The translations under genes and the position numbers were made by a program. 39,367 nt of DNA from NCBI GenBank assembly GCA_035689345.1, contig DASSLR010000035.1, positions 1 through 39,367 of the forward strand, in the 5' to 3' direction. Every line of letters begins with the position of its first letter. Position 1 is the stretch's first letter. This DNA is from CF-118 sp035689345 (lineage in GTDB: Bacteria > Chloroflexota > Dormibacteria > Dormibacterales > Dormibacteraceae). Below, in pieces: positions 20,011 to 28,943 of the stretch. The notes beneath the pieces were generated by a model. That model made no database searches. It saw nothing but the letters and a program-made list of their open reading frames with translations, and was not told the DNA's origin.

Positions 20011-21500
20011 ACCTGACGCAGCGGCTGAACACGCGGACGCTCCTGCTCGGCGGCGTCCTGATCGTCATCGCTTCGCTGTTCGCGACCGCGGAGCAGGATC
20101 CCGATTTCTGGTGGCACATCCGCATCGGCCGCTGGATGGCGGAGAACGGCCGCCTGCCCTCGACCGACATCTTCACCTACACCGTGCCCACTCACGTGTG
20201 GACCGATCACGAGTACCTGACCGAGATCCTGATGTGGTTCGTGTATAGCTCGGCGGGGACGGTGGGCATCGCCATCGCGTTCGGCGTGGTCACCTGGCTG
20301 GGCTTCTGGCTCATGTACCGCCAGGTACGGCGGCAGCCCTTCGTGATCGTCGGCCTCGGCCTTGCGCTGGCGGCGATGGCCGGCACGCCGATCTGGGGAC
20401 CGCGCGCGCAGATGATCACCTTCGCGCTCAGCTGCCTGGAGCTCTTCTGGCTGCAGGGCTACCTGAGCGGGCGCAGTCGCGCCCTTCTCTACTTCCCGCT
20501 GGTCATGGCGCTGTGGGCCAACCTTCATGGGGGCTGGGTCATCGCGTTCGCCTGGCTGGGCATCGCCATCGCCGCGGAGGCCGTGATGTACGTGCTGGAC
20601 AGGGCCAACCCCGCGCACTGGGCGCACCTCAGGTTCCTGGCGATCGTGACCGCCGCCTCTGCATTCGCGGTGGTGGCCACACCGCACGGCCTGAGCCTCT
20701 ACCTCTACCCCTTCAACACCGTGGGCAGCGTCGCCCAGGAAAAGCTGATCGTCGAGTGGTTCTCGCCCGACTTCCACCAGCGCTACCTGCTGCCGTTCGA
20801 GGCGATGATCCTCCTCACCATCGGCGGCTTCGCCCTGCGCCGCCCGTCGATGTACGAATTCCTGCTCTTCATCGCGTCGCTGGCGTTCGCCCTGCAGTCT
20901 GTGCGCAACGTGGCCCTGTTCGTCGCCGCGACGACGCCGGTGCTCATCAACACCTACGGCGCGTGGTGGAAGGAGTACGCAGCTCTGCGCAAGTGGAAGC
21001 TCGATTCTCCGGCCCGGCCGGCGTTCGCCGCGATCACGGCCATCGCTCTGCTCGTCGTCATCGGCGCGACGGCGATCCACGTCGCCGGCGACATCAACCC
21101 GAAGGAGCAGGCCTCGATCGATTCCTCGACCTATCCGGTCGGCGCCGCCGACTGGCTGGCGGCGCACCCGGACGTCGGCAACCGCATGTACAACCAGTAC
21201 GGGTGGGGCGGCTACCTCGCCAACCGGTTCTACCCGCAGCCGAACCGCCGCGTCTTCATCTTCGGCGAGGCGGCGCTGATGGGCGACGACCTGCTGAACA
21301 GGTACGAGGACGTGCAGACTCTGCGCCCCGATTGGAAACAGGTGCTGGACGACTGCCAGGTCGACTACGTCGTCTACAACAAGGGCGAGGCGCTGGCCAA
21401 CGTTCTCGCCACTCAGAGCGACTGGCAGCTGGTCTATTCAGACTCGGTGGCCGTGATCTACGTGCGCCACGTCAACTGGTTCGCGCCGCCGAAGTGCTAG
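20007..21500 (+). CDS. large multi-pass membrane protein, probable GT-C-type or glycan-related
   Basis: 497 residues if translation begins at CTG 20007, which overlaps the TGA of the preceding gene (CTGA). No ATG, GTG or TTG lies between there and ATG 20136, yet the conserved N-terminus (first helix LLLGGVLIVIASLFA and the DPDFWWHIRIGRWM motif) lies in that interval, so an upstream start is needed. About ten membrane helices, then an extracytoplasmic C-terminal domain (about 370-497) with VGAADWLAAHPDVGNRMYNQYGWGGYL pieces typical of this family. The acidic-aromatic first loop suggests a polyprenyl-phosphate-sugar-dependent transferase, but the family is uncharacterised. Confidence 0.75.
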   Translation: MNLTQRLNTRTLLLGGVLIVIASLFATAEQDPDFWWHIRIGRWMAENGRLPSTDIFTYTVPTHVWTDHEYLTEILMWFVYSSAGTVGIAIAFGVVTWLGFWLMYRQVRRQPFVIVGLGLALAAMAGTPIWGPRAQMITFALSCLELFWLQGYLSGRSRALLYFPLVMALWANLHGGWVIAFAWLGIAIAAEAVMYVLDRANPAHWAHLRFLAIVTAASAFAVVATPHGLSLYLYPFNTVGSVAQEKLIVEWFSPDFHQRYLLPFEAMILLTIGGFALRRPSMYEFLLFIASLAFALQSVRNVALFVAATTPVLINTYGAWWKEYAALRKWKLDSPARPAFAAITAIALLVVIGATAIHVAGDINPKEQASIDSSTYPVGAADWLAAHPDVGNRMYNQYGWGGYLANRFYPQPNRRVFIFGEAALMGDDLLNRYEDVQTLRPDWKQVLDDCQVDYVVYNKGEALANVLATQSDWQLVYSDSVAVIYVRHVNWFAPPKC

Positions 21501-21517
21501 TTGCCCCCACCCCTGAT

Positions 21518-21541
21518 CCCTCCCCCGCATGCGGGGGAGGG
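21518..21541. repeat. REP-like perfect palindrome between convergent genes
   Basis: CCCTCCCCCGCATGCGGGGGAGGG is a perfect 24-bp palindrome, preceded by CCCCCACCCCTGAT, similar in sequence and context to the element at 6230-6251. It sits between the tail of a plus gene and the tail of a minus gene and could act as a bidirectional terminator. Confidence 0.6.
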
Positions 21542-21558
21542 TGCCTATCCCAGGTCGC

Positions 21559-23154
21559 TCAATACAGCTTCCAGATCTTGAAGTCCGGCGTGTCGTAGGC
21601 CGGCGGGCCCAGTCCGGACGGCGGCGGCGATTTGAGGTCCGCCGTCCAGATCACGTAGCGGATGTGGTTCTGCTGGTCGAACGCGACGAGGTCTGACTTG
21701 CCGGTGAGAAGGTCGAGCGCCGTCTGCGTCTTCGTGTAGTAGTCGAACGTCTCGTCGTAGTGGCCGACGTACACCGTGTCCGGCGAGTAGGCCGGCACGT
21801 ACAGCCCGATGCCAGGCATCGAGAGGACACGGCCCTGGGGCTGGTCGCCCAGCCAGACCAGGCCGTCGTAGTAGGGCTGGCTCATCACGTACTGCGGCTC
21901 CGTGGCCACGAGCATCGGAGCGATCACGAGGAACGCGCTGCCCATCGCCGCGAAGGCGACGTACGTGAACGGGATCAGGCGCCTGGCCCGCGCGCTCCGG
22001 AGGCGCGGCAGGATCACCTCGAACATGCCACGCGCGGCCAGGATGACCAGCGGGATGTACAGCGCGTCCAGGAAGCGGCGGCGCAGGTCGCCCGCCGGGT
22101 TGGGCAGGTACAGGATGGTCGCCAGCAGGACGAGCCACGCGATCAGGAAGAGGTCCTCGCGGCTGCGCCGGCGCAGCGCGCCGGGAACGCCGACCAGCGC
22201 GAGCAACAGCTGCGGCGCGATGGCGAACAGGAAGCTGAAGCCCTCGGGCGGCAGCGCGTTCTTGGAGTGGAACGTCCAGCGCTGGACCTCCGGGTTGCCG
22301 ACGAAGGCGAAGTACGAGTAGAGGATGTACGGCGCGGGGATGGCGAAGGCGAGGGCGCCCGCCATCCAGCCTTGCCGCGCCGGCGGCCGCCGGATGAGCG
22401 TCGCCGCCAACGCCGCGCCGCCCATGAGGATCGGCATCTGCGGGTGGATCGACGCCTGCCCGAGCCACGCGAGGCCCGCGAGCGCGCCGAGACGCAGGTC
22501 GCCACGCTCGATCGCCTTCAGCGTCAGCGGGATGCCGAGCGCGGCGAACACGCCCGACCATGCAAAGTGCGGCAGCGCGAGGATCGAATAGAAGGCGGTG
22601 AGCTCCGGCATCCGCCAGTCCAGCGTGTCGGTGCGATTGCCGAACACGACTGGATGGCCGAGCGCCTGGATCACGTAGCCCATGCCGAGGCCGAACGCCA
22701 GGAAGAAGAACGCGAACAGGCGGGCGCCGCGGTCCTGGATGAAGTGCGAGATGCAGAGCCACGCGGCACCCATCAGCGCGAAGGCGGCCGCGACGCGCGC
22801 GAGGTGGAAGACCACGATGAGCGGCAGGTGCAGGAGGGCCGCGATGTGGCCCAGCAGGATCCAGAACATAAATAGGTAGGCGGAGGGACTCTCCTCGGTC
22901 GTGTAGCGGTTCGACCACGCCCACGCCCCCTCCCAGCCCTGGCGCATCTTGGCGAGGTACGTGTTCGCGTCGTCGCCCAGGTAGAAGAAGCCCATGAACA
23001 CCTGGCCGTGCGGCTGGACCAGGTAGCCGTAGAGGTAAGGAACCGCGGTGATGATCGCCAGCGCGACGCCCGTGGCGATCGGCACGGTCCAGTCGCCGAG
23101 GCCTCTGCGCACGGCGCCCGCAGGCGCCGCCACCGCGCCGGTTATCGCCGCCAC
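21559..23154 (-). CDS. multi-pass membrane protein, glycan cluster
   Basis: 531 residues from GTG 23154, overlapping the end of the polyprenyl-phosphate glycosyltransferase gene by 13 nt; the frame stays open further upstream only inside that gene. The first helix is IATGVALAIITAVPYLYGYLV. A first outer loop contains FMGFFYLGDDANTYLAKMRQGWEGAW, with an Asp-Asp pair as in GT-C transferases. Some 10-12 helices follow, then a C-terminal extracytoplasmic domain with GHYDETFDYYTKT. I do not recognise a characterised family. Co-transcription with polyprenyl-phosphate glycosyltransferases suggests it uses their products as donors. Confidence 0.75.
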   Translation of the reverse strand: MAAITGAVAAPAGAVRRGLGDWTVPIATGVALAIITAVPYLYGYLVQPHGQVFMGFFYLGDDANTYLAKMRQGWEGAWAWSNRYTTEESPSAYLFMFWILLGHIAALLHLPLIVVFHLARVAAAFALMGAAWLCISHFIQDRGARLFAFFFLAFGLGMGYVIQALGHPVVFGNRTDTLDWRMPELTAFYSILALPHFAWSGVFAALGIPLTLKAIERGDLRLGALAGLAWLGQASIHPQMPILMGGAALAATLIRRPPARQGWMAGALAFAIPAPYILYSYFAFVGNPEVQRWTFHSKNALPPEGFSFLFAIAPQLLLALVGVPGALRRRSREDLFLIAWLVLLATILYLPNPAGDLRRRFLDALYIPLVILAARGMFEVILPRLRSARARRLIPFTYVAFAAMGSAFLVIAPMLVATEPQYVMSQPYYDGLVWLGDQPQGRVLSMPGIGLYVPAYSPDTVYVGHYDETFDYYTKTQTALDLLTGKSDLVAFDQQNHIRYVIWTADLKSPPPSGLGPPAYDTPDFKIWKLY

Positions 23155-23876
23155 CGTCCGAGGCTCAGGCGCAGCACGGTGAGCAGCGCGCGGCGGACCT
23201 CGTTCTCCGAGACCTTGGACGCGCCCGCGATGCGGTCTTCGAACTTGATGGGCACCTCGACGATCTTGTAGCCGAGGCGCCGCGCGCGGTAGACCATCTC
23301 GATCTGGAAGGAGTATCCCTGGGAGCGCACCTCGTCGAGCCCGATGTGCTCGAGAAGATCGCGCGTGTAGCACCGGTAGCCGGACGTGGTGTCGCGCGTC
23401 GGCACCCTCAGCAGCAAGCGGCAGTACATGTTGGCGGCCCAGGAAAGCAGCCAGCGCTGGAAGGGCCATCCCTCGATCGCGCCGCCCGGTATGTAACGGG
23501 AGCCGAGCGCGAGCCCGCCGCTCTGCTTGGCCGCGGCCACGAGCGGGGCGAGGTCCTCGGGCCGGTGCGATCCGTCCGCGTCCATCTCCACGAACAGGCT
23601 CGACCCGTCCGCCAGCCCGATCTTGAACGCGTCCTTGTAGGCGCTGCCGAGGCCGAGCTTGCCCGGGCGGTGCAACACGCGCACGCCGGGGTCGGTCGCG
23701 GCGAGCCTGTCGGCGATCTCGCCGGTGCCGTCGGGCGAGCTGTCGTCGACGATCATCACGTCGTGGCCGAGCTTGCGCACGTCGCTCACGACACGCTCAA
23801 CGTTCGGGCGCTCGTTGTACGTCGGCAGCACCACGAGAACCTCGGTCGGCCGACCCGTGCGCGGCGCGATGCTCAC
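23142..23876 (-). CDS. polyprenyl-phosphate mannosyltransferase-like GT2 (DPM1-type)
   Basis: 244 residues from GTG 23876, whose GTGA overlaps the previous gene's stop. GT2 fold: VVLPTYNERPNVERVV, DDSSPDGTG, the DxD region FVEMDADGSHRPEDL, GSRYIPGG, DTTSGYRCYTRDLL and QGYSFQIEMVYRARRLGYKIVEVP split across the end. These are hallmarks of soluble dolichol/polyprenol monophosphomannose synthases, which transfer mannose (or another hexose) from a GDP-sugar to polyprenyl phosphate. The product would feed membrane-embedded GT-C enzymes such as its neighbours. Confidence 0.9.
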   Translation of the reverse strand: MSIAPRTGRPTEVLVVLPTYNERPNVERVVSDVRKLGHDVMIVDDSSPDGTGEIADRLAATDPGVRVLHRPGKLGLGSAYKDAFKIGLADGSSLFVEMDADGSHRPEDLAPLVAAAKQSGGLALGSRYIPGGAIEGWPFQRWLLSWAANMYCRLLLRVPTRDTTSGYRCYTRDLLEHIGLDEVRSQGYSFQIEMVYRARRLGYKIVEVPIKFEDRIAGASKVSENEVRRALLTVLRLSLGRWRR

Positions 23877-24586
23877 CGGCTCGGCGCGTATCTGCGGAAG
23901 CGGACGCCAACCAGGTCCTTGAACATGTCGAGCGAGTGCCGGATGGCGGCGACCTTGGTGGGGGCCGAGTGGCGCCATACCACCGGAACCTCGGCGATGC
24001 GCGCCCCGCGCTTCTTGGCGAGGAAGAGCGCCTCGGGGTCGTAGCCGAAGCCGTCCGTGCGCAGGTCCGCGAACACCGAGCGCGCGAGGTCGCCCTTGAA
24101 CAGCTTGAACCCGCACTGCGTGTCCCATAGGCCCGGAAGCAGCAGCGCCTGGACCATCAGGTTGAACGTCTTCCCCATCAGCACGCGGTACACGGGCTGC
24201 GAGACCACGACCTGCGAGCCCTTGATCGAACGCGACGCGATGGCCACGCCGGCGCCGGCGTCCAGCTTGGCCTCCAGCTTGGGCAGCTCCTCGATTGGCG
24301 TCGAGAGGTCGGCGTCGGTGAGGAGCACTCGGTCACCGCGGCTGACGGCGACGCCCTCGGCCAGCGCCCGGCCCTTACCGCGATTCGCGACGAGGCGGAC
24401 GGCGCGCACATTGGGCGCGTCCTTGATGGCGGCGTCGATCACTCTGCCGGTGCCGTCGGCGCTGCCGTCGTCGGCGAGGATCATCTCGTAGTCCACGCCG
24501 CGCGCGCCGAGATACCTCTTGATCGCCTCGACCGTCGCCGGCAGGCGGTCCTGCTCGTTGTAGCAGGGGATGACCACGCTCAACAT
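23873..24586 (-). CDS. polyprenyl/dolichyl-phosphate glucosyltransferase-like GT2
   Basis: 237 residues from ATG 24586, directly before LSVVIPCYNEQDRL; a TTG at 24595 would add three residues. Motifs: ADDGSADGTG, ANRGKGRALAEGVAVSRGD, the DxD-type TDADLSTPIEEL, SQPVYRVLMGKTFN and DTQCGFKLFKGDLA with DGFGYDPEALFLAKKRG. This matches the ALG5-like group that makes polyprenyl-phosphate glucose or related lipid-linked sugars. It overlaps the next gene by GTGA, so the two transferases are translationally coupled. Confidence 0.88.
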   Translation of the reverse strand: MLSVVIPCYNEQDRLPATVEAIKRYLGARGVDYEMILADDGSADGTGRVIDAAIKDAPNVRAVRLVANRGKGRALAEGVAVSRGDRVLLTDADLSTPIEELPKLEAKLDAGAGVAIASRSIKGSQVVVSQPVYRVLMGKTFNLMVQALLLPGLWDTQCGFKLFKGDLARSVFADLRTDGFGYDPEALFLAKKRGARIAEVPVVWRHSAPTKVAAIRHSLDMFKDLVGVRFRRYAPSR

Positions 24587-24598
24587 CGGCGCCAAATG

Positions 24599-25321
24599 TT
24601 AGGGATGCGACGGCGTCCGGCCCTGCGCCAGCACGCGGACCGCGTACACGGGTAGCACGGCCATGCGCTTCCACCGCCATGGCTGACGGACCAGCCGGAA
24701 CGACCATTCGAGCCCGGCGCGCCGCATCCACGCCGGCGCCCTCGGCACCCGTCCGGTCAGGTAGTCGAACGCGCCGCCGACGCCCATCGCCACGGGGACG
24801 CCGGCGGGGCGGGCCACGCCGTCGATCCACATCTCCTGCTTGGGCGCGCCGAACGCGACGAGCAGCACGTGAGGGCGCCGAGCGCGCACCAGCTCGCCCT
24901 TCGCGTCGTCGGCCGCGGCATCCACGGCCAGCCCGGGATGGGCGGCGCGCAGCCGCTCCGCCAGCTCCTCGGCCACGCCCGGCGGTGCGCCGAGAAGAAA
25001 CATCCTCCACCCACGCCTGGCGCACAGCTCCGCCAGCGGCGGGATGAGGTCGACGCCGGTCACAGGTCCGGCCATGGCGCATCCCTGGCGCCGCGCCGCC
25101 CACACCACGCCGCTTCCGTCAGGCAGGCACAGGCTCGCCGATTCGAGGACGCGGGCGAACTCCGCGTCGCCGCGAGCCCGCATCACGAACTCGGGGTTGA
25201 CCGTTGCCACGAGGTGATGGCCGCCGTCTTCGACCAACGACTCGATGCGGCGCAGGGCCGCCGCCATGTCCACGCAGTCGACTCGCACCCCCAGGATCCG
25301 CGCCTGGGCCTGCGGACTCAG
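24599..25321 (-). CDS. WecG/TagA/CpsF family glycosyltransferase
   Basis: 240 residues if started at CTG 25321, overlapping the deacetylase TGA (CTGA). The family's conserved start (ARILGVRVDCVDM) lies just after it and would be clipped by the first usual codon, GTG 25288. Motifs: VATVNPEFVMRARGD, SLCLPDGSGVVWAARRQG with the catalytic Asp, GVDLIPPLAELC, MFLLGAPPGVAEELA, and VAFGAPKQEMWID. GT26 enzymes add N-acetylmannosamine or a related sugar to lipid-linked acceptors in teichoic acid or capsule synthesis. The basic C-terminus (FRLVRQPWRWKRM) fits peripheral membrane attachment. Confidence 0.9.
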   Translation of the reverse strand: MSPQAQARILGVRVDCVDMAAALRRIESLVEDGGHHLVATVNPEFVMRARGDAEFARVLESASLCLPDGSGVVWAARRQGCAMAGPVTGVDLIPPLAELCARRGWRMFLLGAPPGVAEELAERLRAAHPGLAVDAAADDAKGELVRARRPHVLLVAFGAPKQEMWIDGVARPAGVPVAMGVGGAFDYLTGRVPRAPAWMRRAGLEWSFRLVRQPWRWKRMAVLPVYAVRVLAQGRTPSHP

Positions 25322-26241
25322 GAGTCGGACACGGGCAGCGTGGTCTGGACCACGTACGGCTCGATCGGCCCGAGACCCTTGATGAAATCGGCGAGCCGCC
25401 ACGAGCCCGGCACGCGGGTGCGCGACCAGGCGAGCCGGGTCGCCCATGTGTGATAGGGCGACTCCAGCTCTGTCACCGCGGTGCTGTAGCCGGCGTCTTG
25501 CAGCACGCGCTCGTCGGTGGCATCGAACTTGCCTGACGGATAAGCGAAGTCGACGATCGGGTGGCCGAGCAGCTTCTCCAGCCACTGCTTGGAGTACACG
25601 GCCTCATAGGTGACTGAGGGCGTGGTCATCCGGGCGAGATTCGCGTGGTCGACTGTGTGCGACGCGATCTCGACGCCGTATCGGTCCATCTCCGCGATCA
25701 TGTCGCTCGTCACGTAGCGAGGCTCGTTGACAAACCCGGTGACGATGTAGGCGACCGCTTTGAAGGCGTGCGCCCGCAGAATCGGATACGCGGTCGTGTA
25801 GAGGTCGCGGTAACCGTCGTCGAGCGTGATCACGACGGGTTTGCTGGGCAGGGTGTGCCGCCCGGTGAAATAGTCGCGGAGGTCGTCGATGGTGACCGGG
25901 TGGTAGGCGTGAGCGCGGAGCCAGTCCATCTGCGCGGAGAAGTTGTCCGGCGTCACGGTGAGGTTGTAGGTGAGCTCGCTGGGATTCTTCGGCAGGTTCT
26001 GGATGTAGTGGTACATGAGGATCGGCACGCTGATCTCGGTGCGGCCGAGCGGGATGAATCCACTGGTCACCGGCGCGAAACGGGGACTTCCATCGTTCGC
26101 CAGATAGAGGCCCGATCCGAGCACATCGGTTCTCGGATGGGCGTTCGAGCTCACAAGGAGCGTGTACGAGGCCACAATCACGAGCCCCACCATCAGCGCG
26201 CACATCGCGGTGGTTCCGGCTCGGCCGAGGGTCGCGACCAC
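25318..26241 (-). CDS. NodB-type polysaccharide deacetylase
   Basis: 307 residues from GTG 26241; the same frame is open far upstream but only antisense to the glycosyltransferase. A signal anchor (about 13-32) leads to an extracytoplasmic NodB domain. Motif 1 is TLDDGY (Asp 141/142), motif 2 is SHTVDH (His 195 and His 199, metal ligands), motif 3 is FAYPSGKFD. CE4 enzymes remove N- or O-acetyl groups from peptidoglycan or exopolysaccharide. TAAGCT lies 7 nt before the GTG, so the mRNA is probably leaderless. It is divergent from the GT4 gene and coupled by CTGA to the WecG-like gene. Confidence 0.9.
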   Translation of the reverse strand: MVATLGRAGTTAMCALMVGLVIVASYTLLVSSNAHPRTDVLGSGLYLANDGSPRFAPVTSGFIPLGRTEISVPILMYHYIQNLPKNPSELTYNLTVTPDNFSAQMDWLRAHAYHPVTIDDLRDYFTGRHTLPSKPVVITLDDGYRDLYTTAYPILRAHAFKAVAYIVTGFVNEPRYVTSDMIAEMDRYGVEIASHTVDHANLARMTTPSVTYEAVYSKQWLEKLLGHPIVDFAYPSGKFDATDERVLQDAGYSTAVTELESPYHTWATRLAWSRTRVPGSWRLADFIKGLGPIEPYVVQTTLPVSDS

Positions 26242-26247
26242 GGCGAT

Positions 26248-26254
26248 TAGCTTA
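26248..26254. promoter_or_regulatory. symmetric bidirectional -10 element (TAGCTTA)
   Basis: TAGCTTA gives TAGCTT on the plus strand and TAAGCT on the minus strand. The minus box is 7 nt before the deacetylase GTG; the plus box is 36 nt before the GT4 TTG. This is the second divergent pair in the window built on a TANNNTA heptamer (compare 13111-13117). Confidence 0.45.
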
Positions 26255-26289
26255 AGGTCGATGCCCTTGGCACCGACCAGCGTCCGCAA

Positions 26290-27354
26290 TTGAGCGCCAC
26301 CATCATCGCCGTCGACATCAACCCGGCGACGCGATCTGTGGTTACGGGCACCGAGCGTTACACCCTCGAGATCGCGGGCCGCCTTCCGCGTGCCGCCCCG
26401 GAGCTGACCTGGAAGTTCTTCGCGTCGCGGCCGAAGCGTGAGCTCGGCGTGGACGTGACGGTGCTTCCGTTCCGCCGGCTGTGGTCGCAGGTGCGGCTGC
26501 CGGTCGCGCTCGCGGGCGTACGCCCGGATCTCCTGTTCGTGCCCGGGCACGCCATTCCGTTCGCGTGGACAGGGCGTGCGGTGGCGGTGGTGCACGATCT
26601 CGCGTTCGAGCGATTTCCCGCTGCGTACGCCGGGCCCCAGCGGCTGTACCTGCAGGCGACGACGCGGTGGGCGGTGAGCCGCGCGAAGCTGCTCATCGCG
26701 GTCTCCGAGTCGACGCGCAACGACCTCGTGTCGCTGTACGGCGCGAACCCCGACCGCATCCGGGTCGTGCCACATGGGGGCGGCGAGACTCCCCACGTTC
26801 GCCAGGCGTCCGCGTCGCGGCTCGGCGAGCTTGGGCTGGCGGGAGACTTTGTGCTCCAGGTGGGCCGCATCGAAGCACGCAAGAACCAGCTCGCCGCGCT
26901 CGCGGCGGTCGAGCGCGTGCCGGGCCTGACCCTCGCGGTCGCCGGCCCCGAGGTCGACTCCGGTCTCGCCGCGAAGCTGCGCGCCTCCAGGTCGTGCCGC
27001 GTCCTCGGCCGCGTGGACGACGCCACGCTCGAGCTCCTCTACAAGAGGGCGAAGGCCGTGGTGGTGCCGAGCCTCTACGAGGGATTCGGGCTGCCCGTGC
27101 TCGAGGCGATGTCGCGCGGTCAGGTCGTGGTCGCCGCGCGCACGTCCTCGCTGCCCGAGGTCGGCGGTGACGCCGTGCTGTACGTCGACGACCCGGGTGA
27201 CCCGGCCGCATTTGCCGAGGTGCTGCGGCAGGCGATCGCAGGCGGCGACGCGCGCGCCGACCTCACGCGTCGCGCCGTGAAGCGTGCGCGCGAGTTCACG
27301 TGGGATCGCTGCGCGCAAGCGACAGCGAACGTGGTGCGCGAGGCTTTGCGGTGA
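26290..27354 (+). CDS. GT4-family glycosyltransferase
   Basis: 354 residues from TTG 26290, the only start near the conserved N-terminus (TIIAVDINPATR). The GT-B fold shows VTGTERYTLEIAGRL, VVHDLAFERFP, AVSESTRNDLVSLYG, VLQVGRIEARKNQ and the donor-site motif VVPSLYEGFGLPVLEAMSRG with the EX7E pair. Typical of NDP-sugar-dependent, retaining transferases of surface polysaccharides, related to the mannosyltransferase group. It overlaps the following membrane protein gene by GTGA. Confidence 0.9.
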   Translation: MSATIIAVDINPATRSVVTGTERYTLEIAGRLPRAAPELTWKFFASRPKRELGVDVTVLPFRRLWSQVRLPVALAGVRPDLLFVPGHAIPFAWTGRAVAVVHDLAFERFPAAYAGPQRLYLQATTRWAVSRAKLLIAVSESTRNDLVSLYGANPDRIRVVPHGGGETPHVRQASASRLGELGLAGDFVLQVGRIEARKNQLAALAAVERVPGLTLAVAGPEVDSGLAAKLRASRSCRVLGRVDDATLELLYKRAKAVVVPSLYEGFGLPVLEAMSRGQVVVAARTSSLPEVGGDAVLYVDDPGDPAAFAEVLRQAIAGGDARADLTRRAVKRAREFTWDRCAQATANVVREALR

Positions 27355-28943
27355 ACGCCGCGTCGGTCGCACGAATCGCACGCTGGCTGCCGCCGGCCGC
27401 CGCGCTCGTCTACCTGTTCGTGCTCTTGCGCCGCCTGCCGGAGATCGTGGATCAGCTGACGTGGAACGCCGACTACGTCTCGCCGATGGTCATGGCGCAA
27501 TCGGTCGGCACCAACGGCAAGGCCGGCCGGGCGATCGCGATCCAGATCGGCTATTTCTGGTTCGACCTGGCCACGCTGCACCTTCCTTTCCATCGCCAGG
27601 TCTGGGACTACGCGCCGTTCGTGATGTCCATGACCGCGCTGGCACTGGTCGTGTGGACGGCATGGCGCGTCGCGGGAGGGTTCGCGGCGCTGCTCGCCGC
27701 GTCCGTCGGGTTGGCGGCGTCACCACTCGTCATCGGCACGCAGCTCGCGCAGTCGTACCACGGCACGACGTGGTTCGCGTCCGCGATGCTCGCCGCGTAC
27801 CTGTGCGCTCTGCTGACCTCAGAGCTCCGAAGACCTGCGCTGGTCGCGCTGTCGGTCGTCGTGGCCCTGGCCGCGGGCTTCGCCACGGCGTCCGACCCGC
27901 TGCTGCTTCCGGCCGGCGACGCTCCGCTCGTCCTTACCGTGATCGCCCTATGGCGGCTGCGTCGGTCCGAGGTGCCGCGCGTGAAGCTGATCGCCGCCTC
28001 CGGCACGGCGGCGGGCATCGCCGCGACCGCCGCGACGATGTTCGTGGCCGACAGGCTCGCCGGCTACGGCTCGTCCTTTCCGCGTGGCCTCACCCGTTTC
28101 GTGGCACCCGACCACGTGGTGGGCAACGCGCGCCAGCTGGTCACAGGCATCTTCGAGGTGGCCGGGATGCCGCGCCAGGGCTCAGGGCTCGGGGTTGTGC
28201 TCGGAATGCTGCTGGTGGCGGCGCTCGCCGCGCCGGTCGTGTGGCTCCTCCGCTCGCGCACCCGCGGCATGACCGCGGTCACGCTTGCGGTAGTCGGGTT
28301 CTGGGTCGCATCGACGATCGGCGTCGCGGCCGCCTTTTTCTTCAGCGACATCCCATCCGATTTCCTGCAGAACTCGGGCCGCTACCTGGTGTCGGTGTTC
28401 TACGCGGCCGCGGCGACCCTCCCGATCTGGGCCGCCCGCAGCCAGGTGCGGGTGGCGATCGTCGCCGCGCCGGCGACGCTGCTGATCCTCGCCAACGCCT
28501 CATCGCTCGATGCCGCGGCCACCACGCTGCACTTCGAGCCGACGTTCAGCCCGTCGCTCGCCGCGCCGATCGCGTTTCTCGAGCAGCACGGCCTGACCCA
28601 TGGCTACGCGGCCTACGACGACGCCGCGCCCATGACGTACAAGACGGATTTCGCGCTGCGCGTCTATCCGATGACGGAGGTGTTTCTCAGCCCCGAGGAC
28701 CTGTGCGGGCAGGCGTTGTGCCCGTTCGCCTACAACAGCCTGAGCGACTGGTACCGCGGCGAGGCCGGCCCCACCTTCGTCCTGGTCGACCCCGGGCTCG
28801 AGCACCTGGGTCAGCCGCCACCCACCGATCTCGACGTCGTGGCCACCGTGTACGACGTCGGCAGCTACAAGATCTACGTGTACAGCGACGACGTGGCCTC
28901 CCACATGGGCACGCCGCGCAGGTTCACGCGCCCGCTTTTCTGA
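27351..28943 (+). CDS. multi-pass membrane protein of the glycan cluster
   Basis: 530 residues from GTG 27351 (GTGA overlap with the GT4 stop). About ten to twelve helices beginning with PPAAALVYLFVLLRRL; the first outer loop has WNADYVSPMVMAQSVG, with an Asp in the position where GT-C enzymes carry a catalytic acidic residue. The C-terminal 120 residues form a soluble domain. No characterised family is recognised; coupling to a GT4 gene suggests a transferase or polymer-export role. It ends tail-to-tail with the next minus-strand gene, overlapping by 20 nt. Confidence 0.75.
   Translation: MNAASVARIARWLPPAAALVYLFVLLRRLPEIVDQLTWNADYVSPMVMAQSVGTNGKAGRAIAIQIGYFWFDLATLHLPFHRQVWDYAPFVMSMTALALVVWTAWRVAGGFAALLAASVGLAASPLVIGTQLAQSYHGTTWFASAMLAAYLCALLTSELRRPALVALSVVVALAAGFATASDPLLLPAGDAPLVLTVIALWRLRRSEVPRVKLIAASGTAAGIAATAATMFVADRLAGYGSSFPRGLTRFVAPDHVVGNARQLVTGIFEVAGMPRQGSGLGVVLGMLLVAALAAPVVWLLRSRTRGMTAVTLAVVGFWVASTIGVAAAFFFSDIPSDFLQNSGRYLVSVFYAAAATLPIWAARSQVRVAIVAAPATLLILANASSLDAAATTLHFEPTFSPSLAAPIAFLEQHGLTHGYAAYDDAAPMTYKTDFALRVYPMTEVFLSPEDLCGQALCPFAYNSLSDWYRGEAGPTFVLVDPGLEHLGQPPPTDLDVVATVYDVGSYKIYVYSDDVASHMGTPRRFTRPLF

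Noticed and set aside
26242..27381. N-terminal extension of the deacetylase frame
   Set aside because: The extension is antisense to the GT4 gene and has shadow-like composition; the real protein starts at the signal anchor just after GTG 26241.
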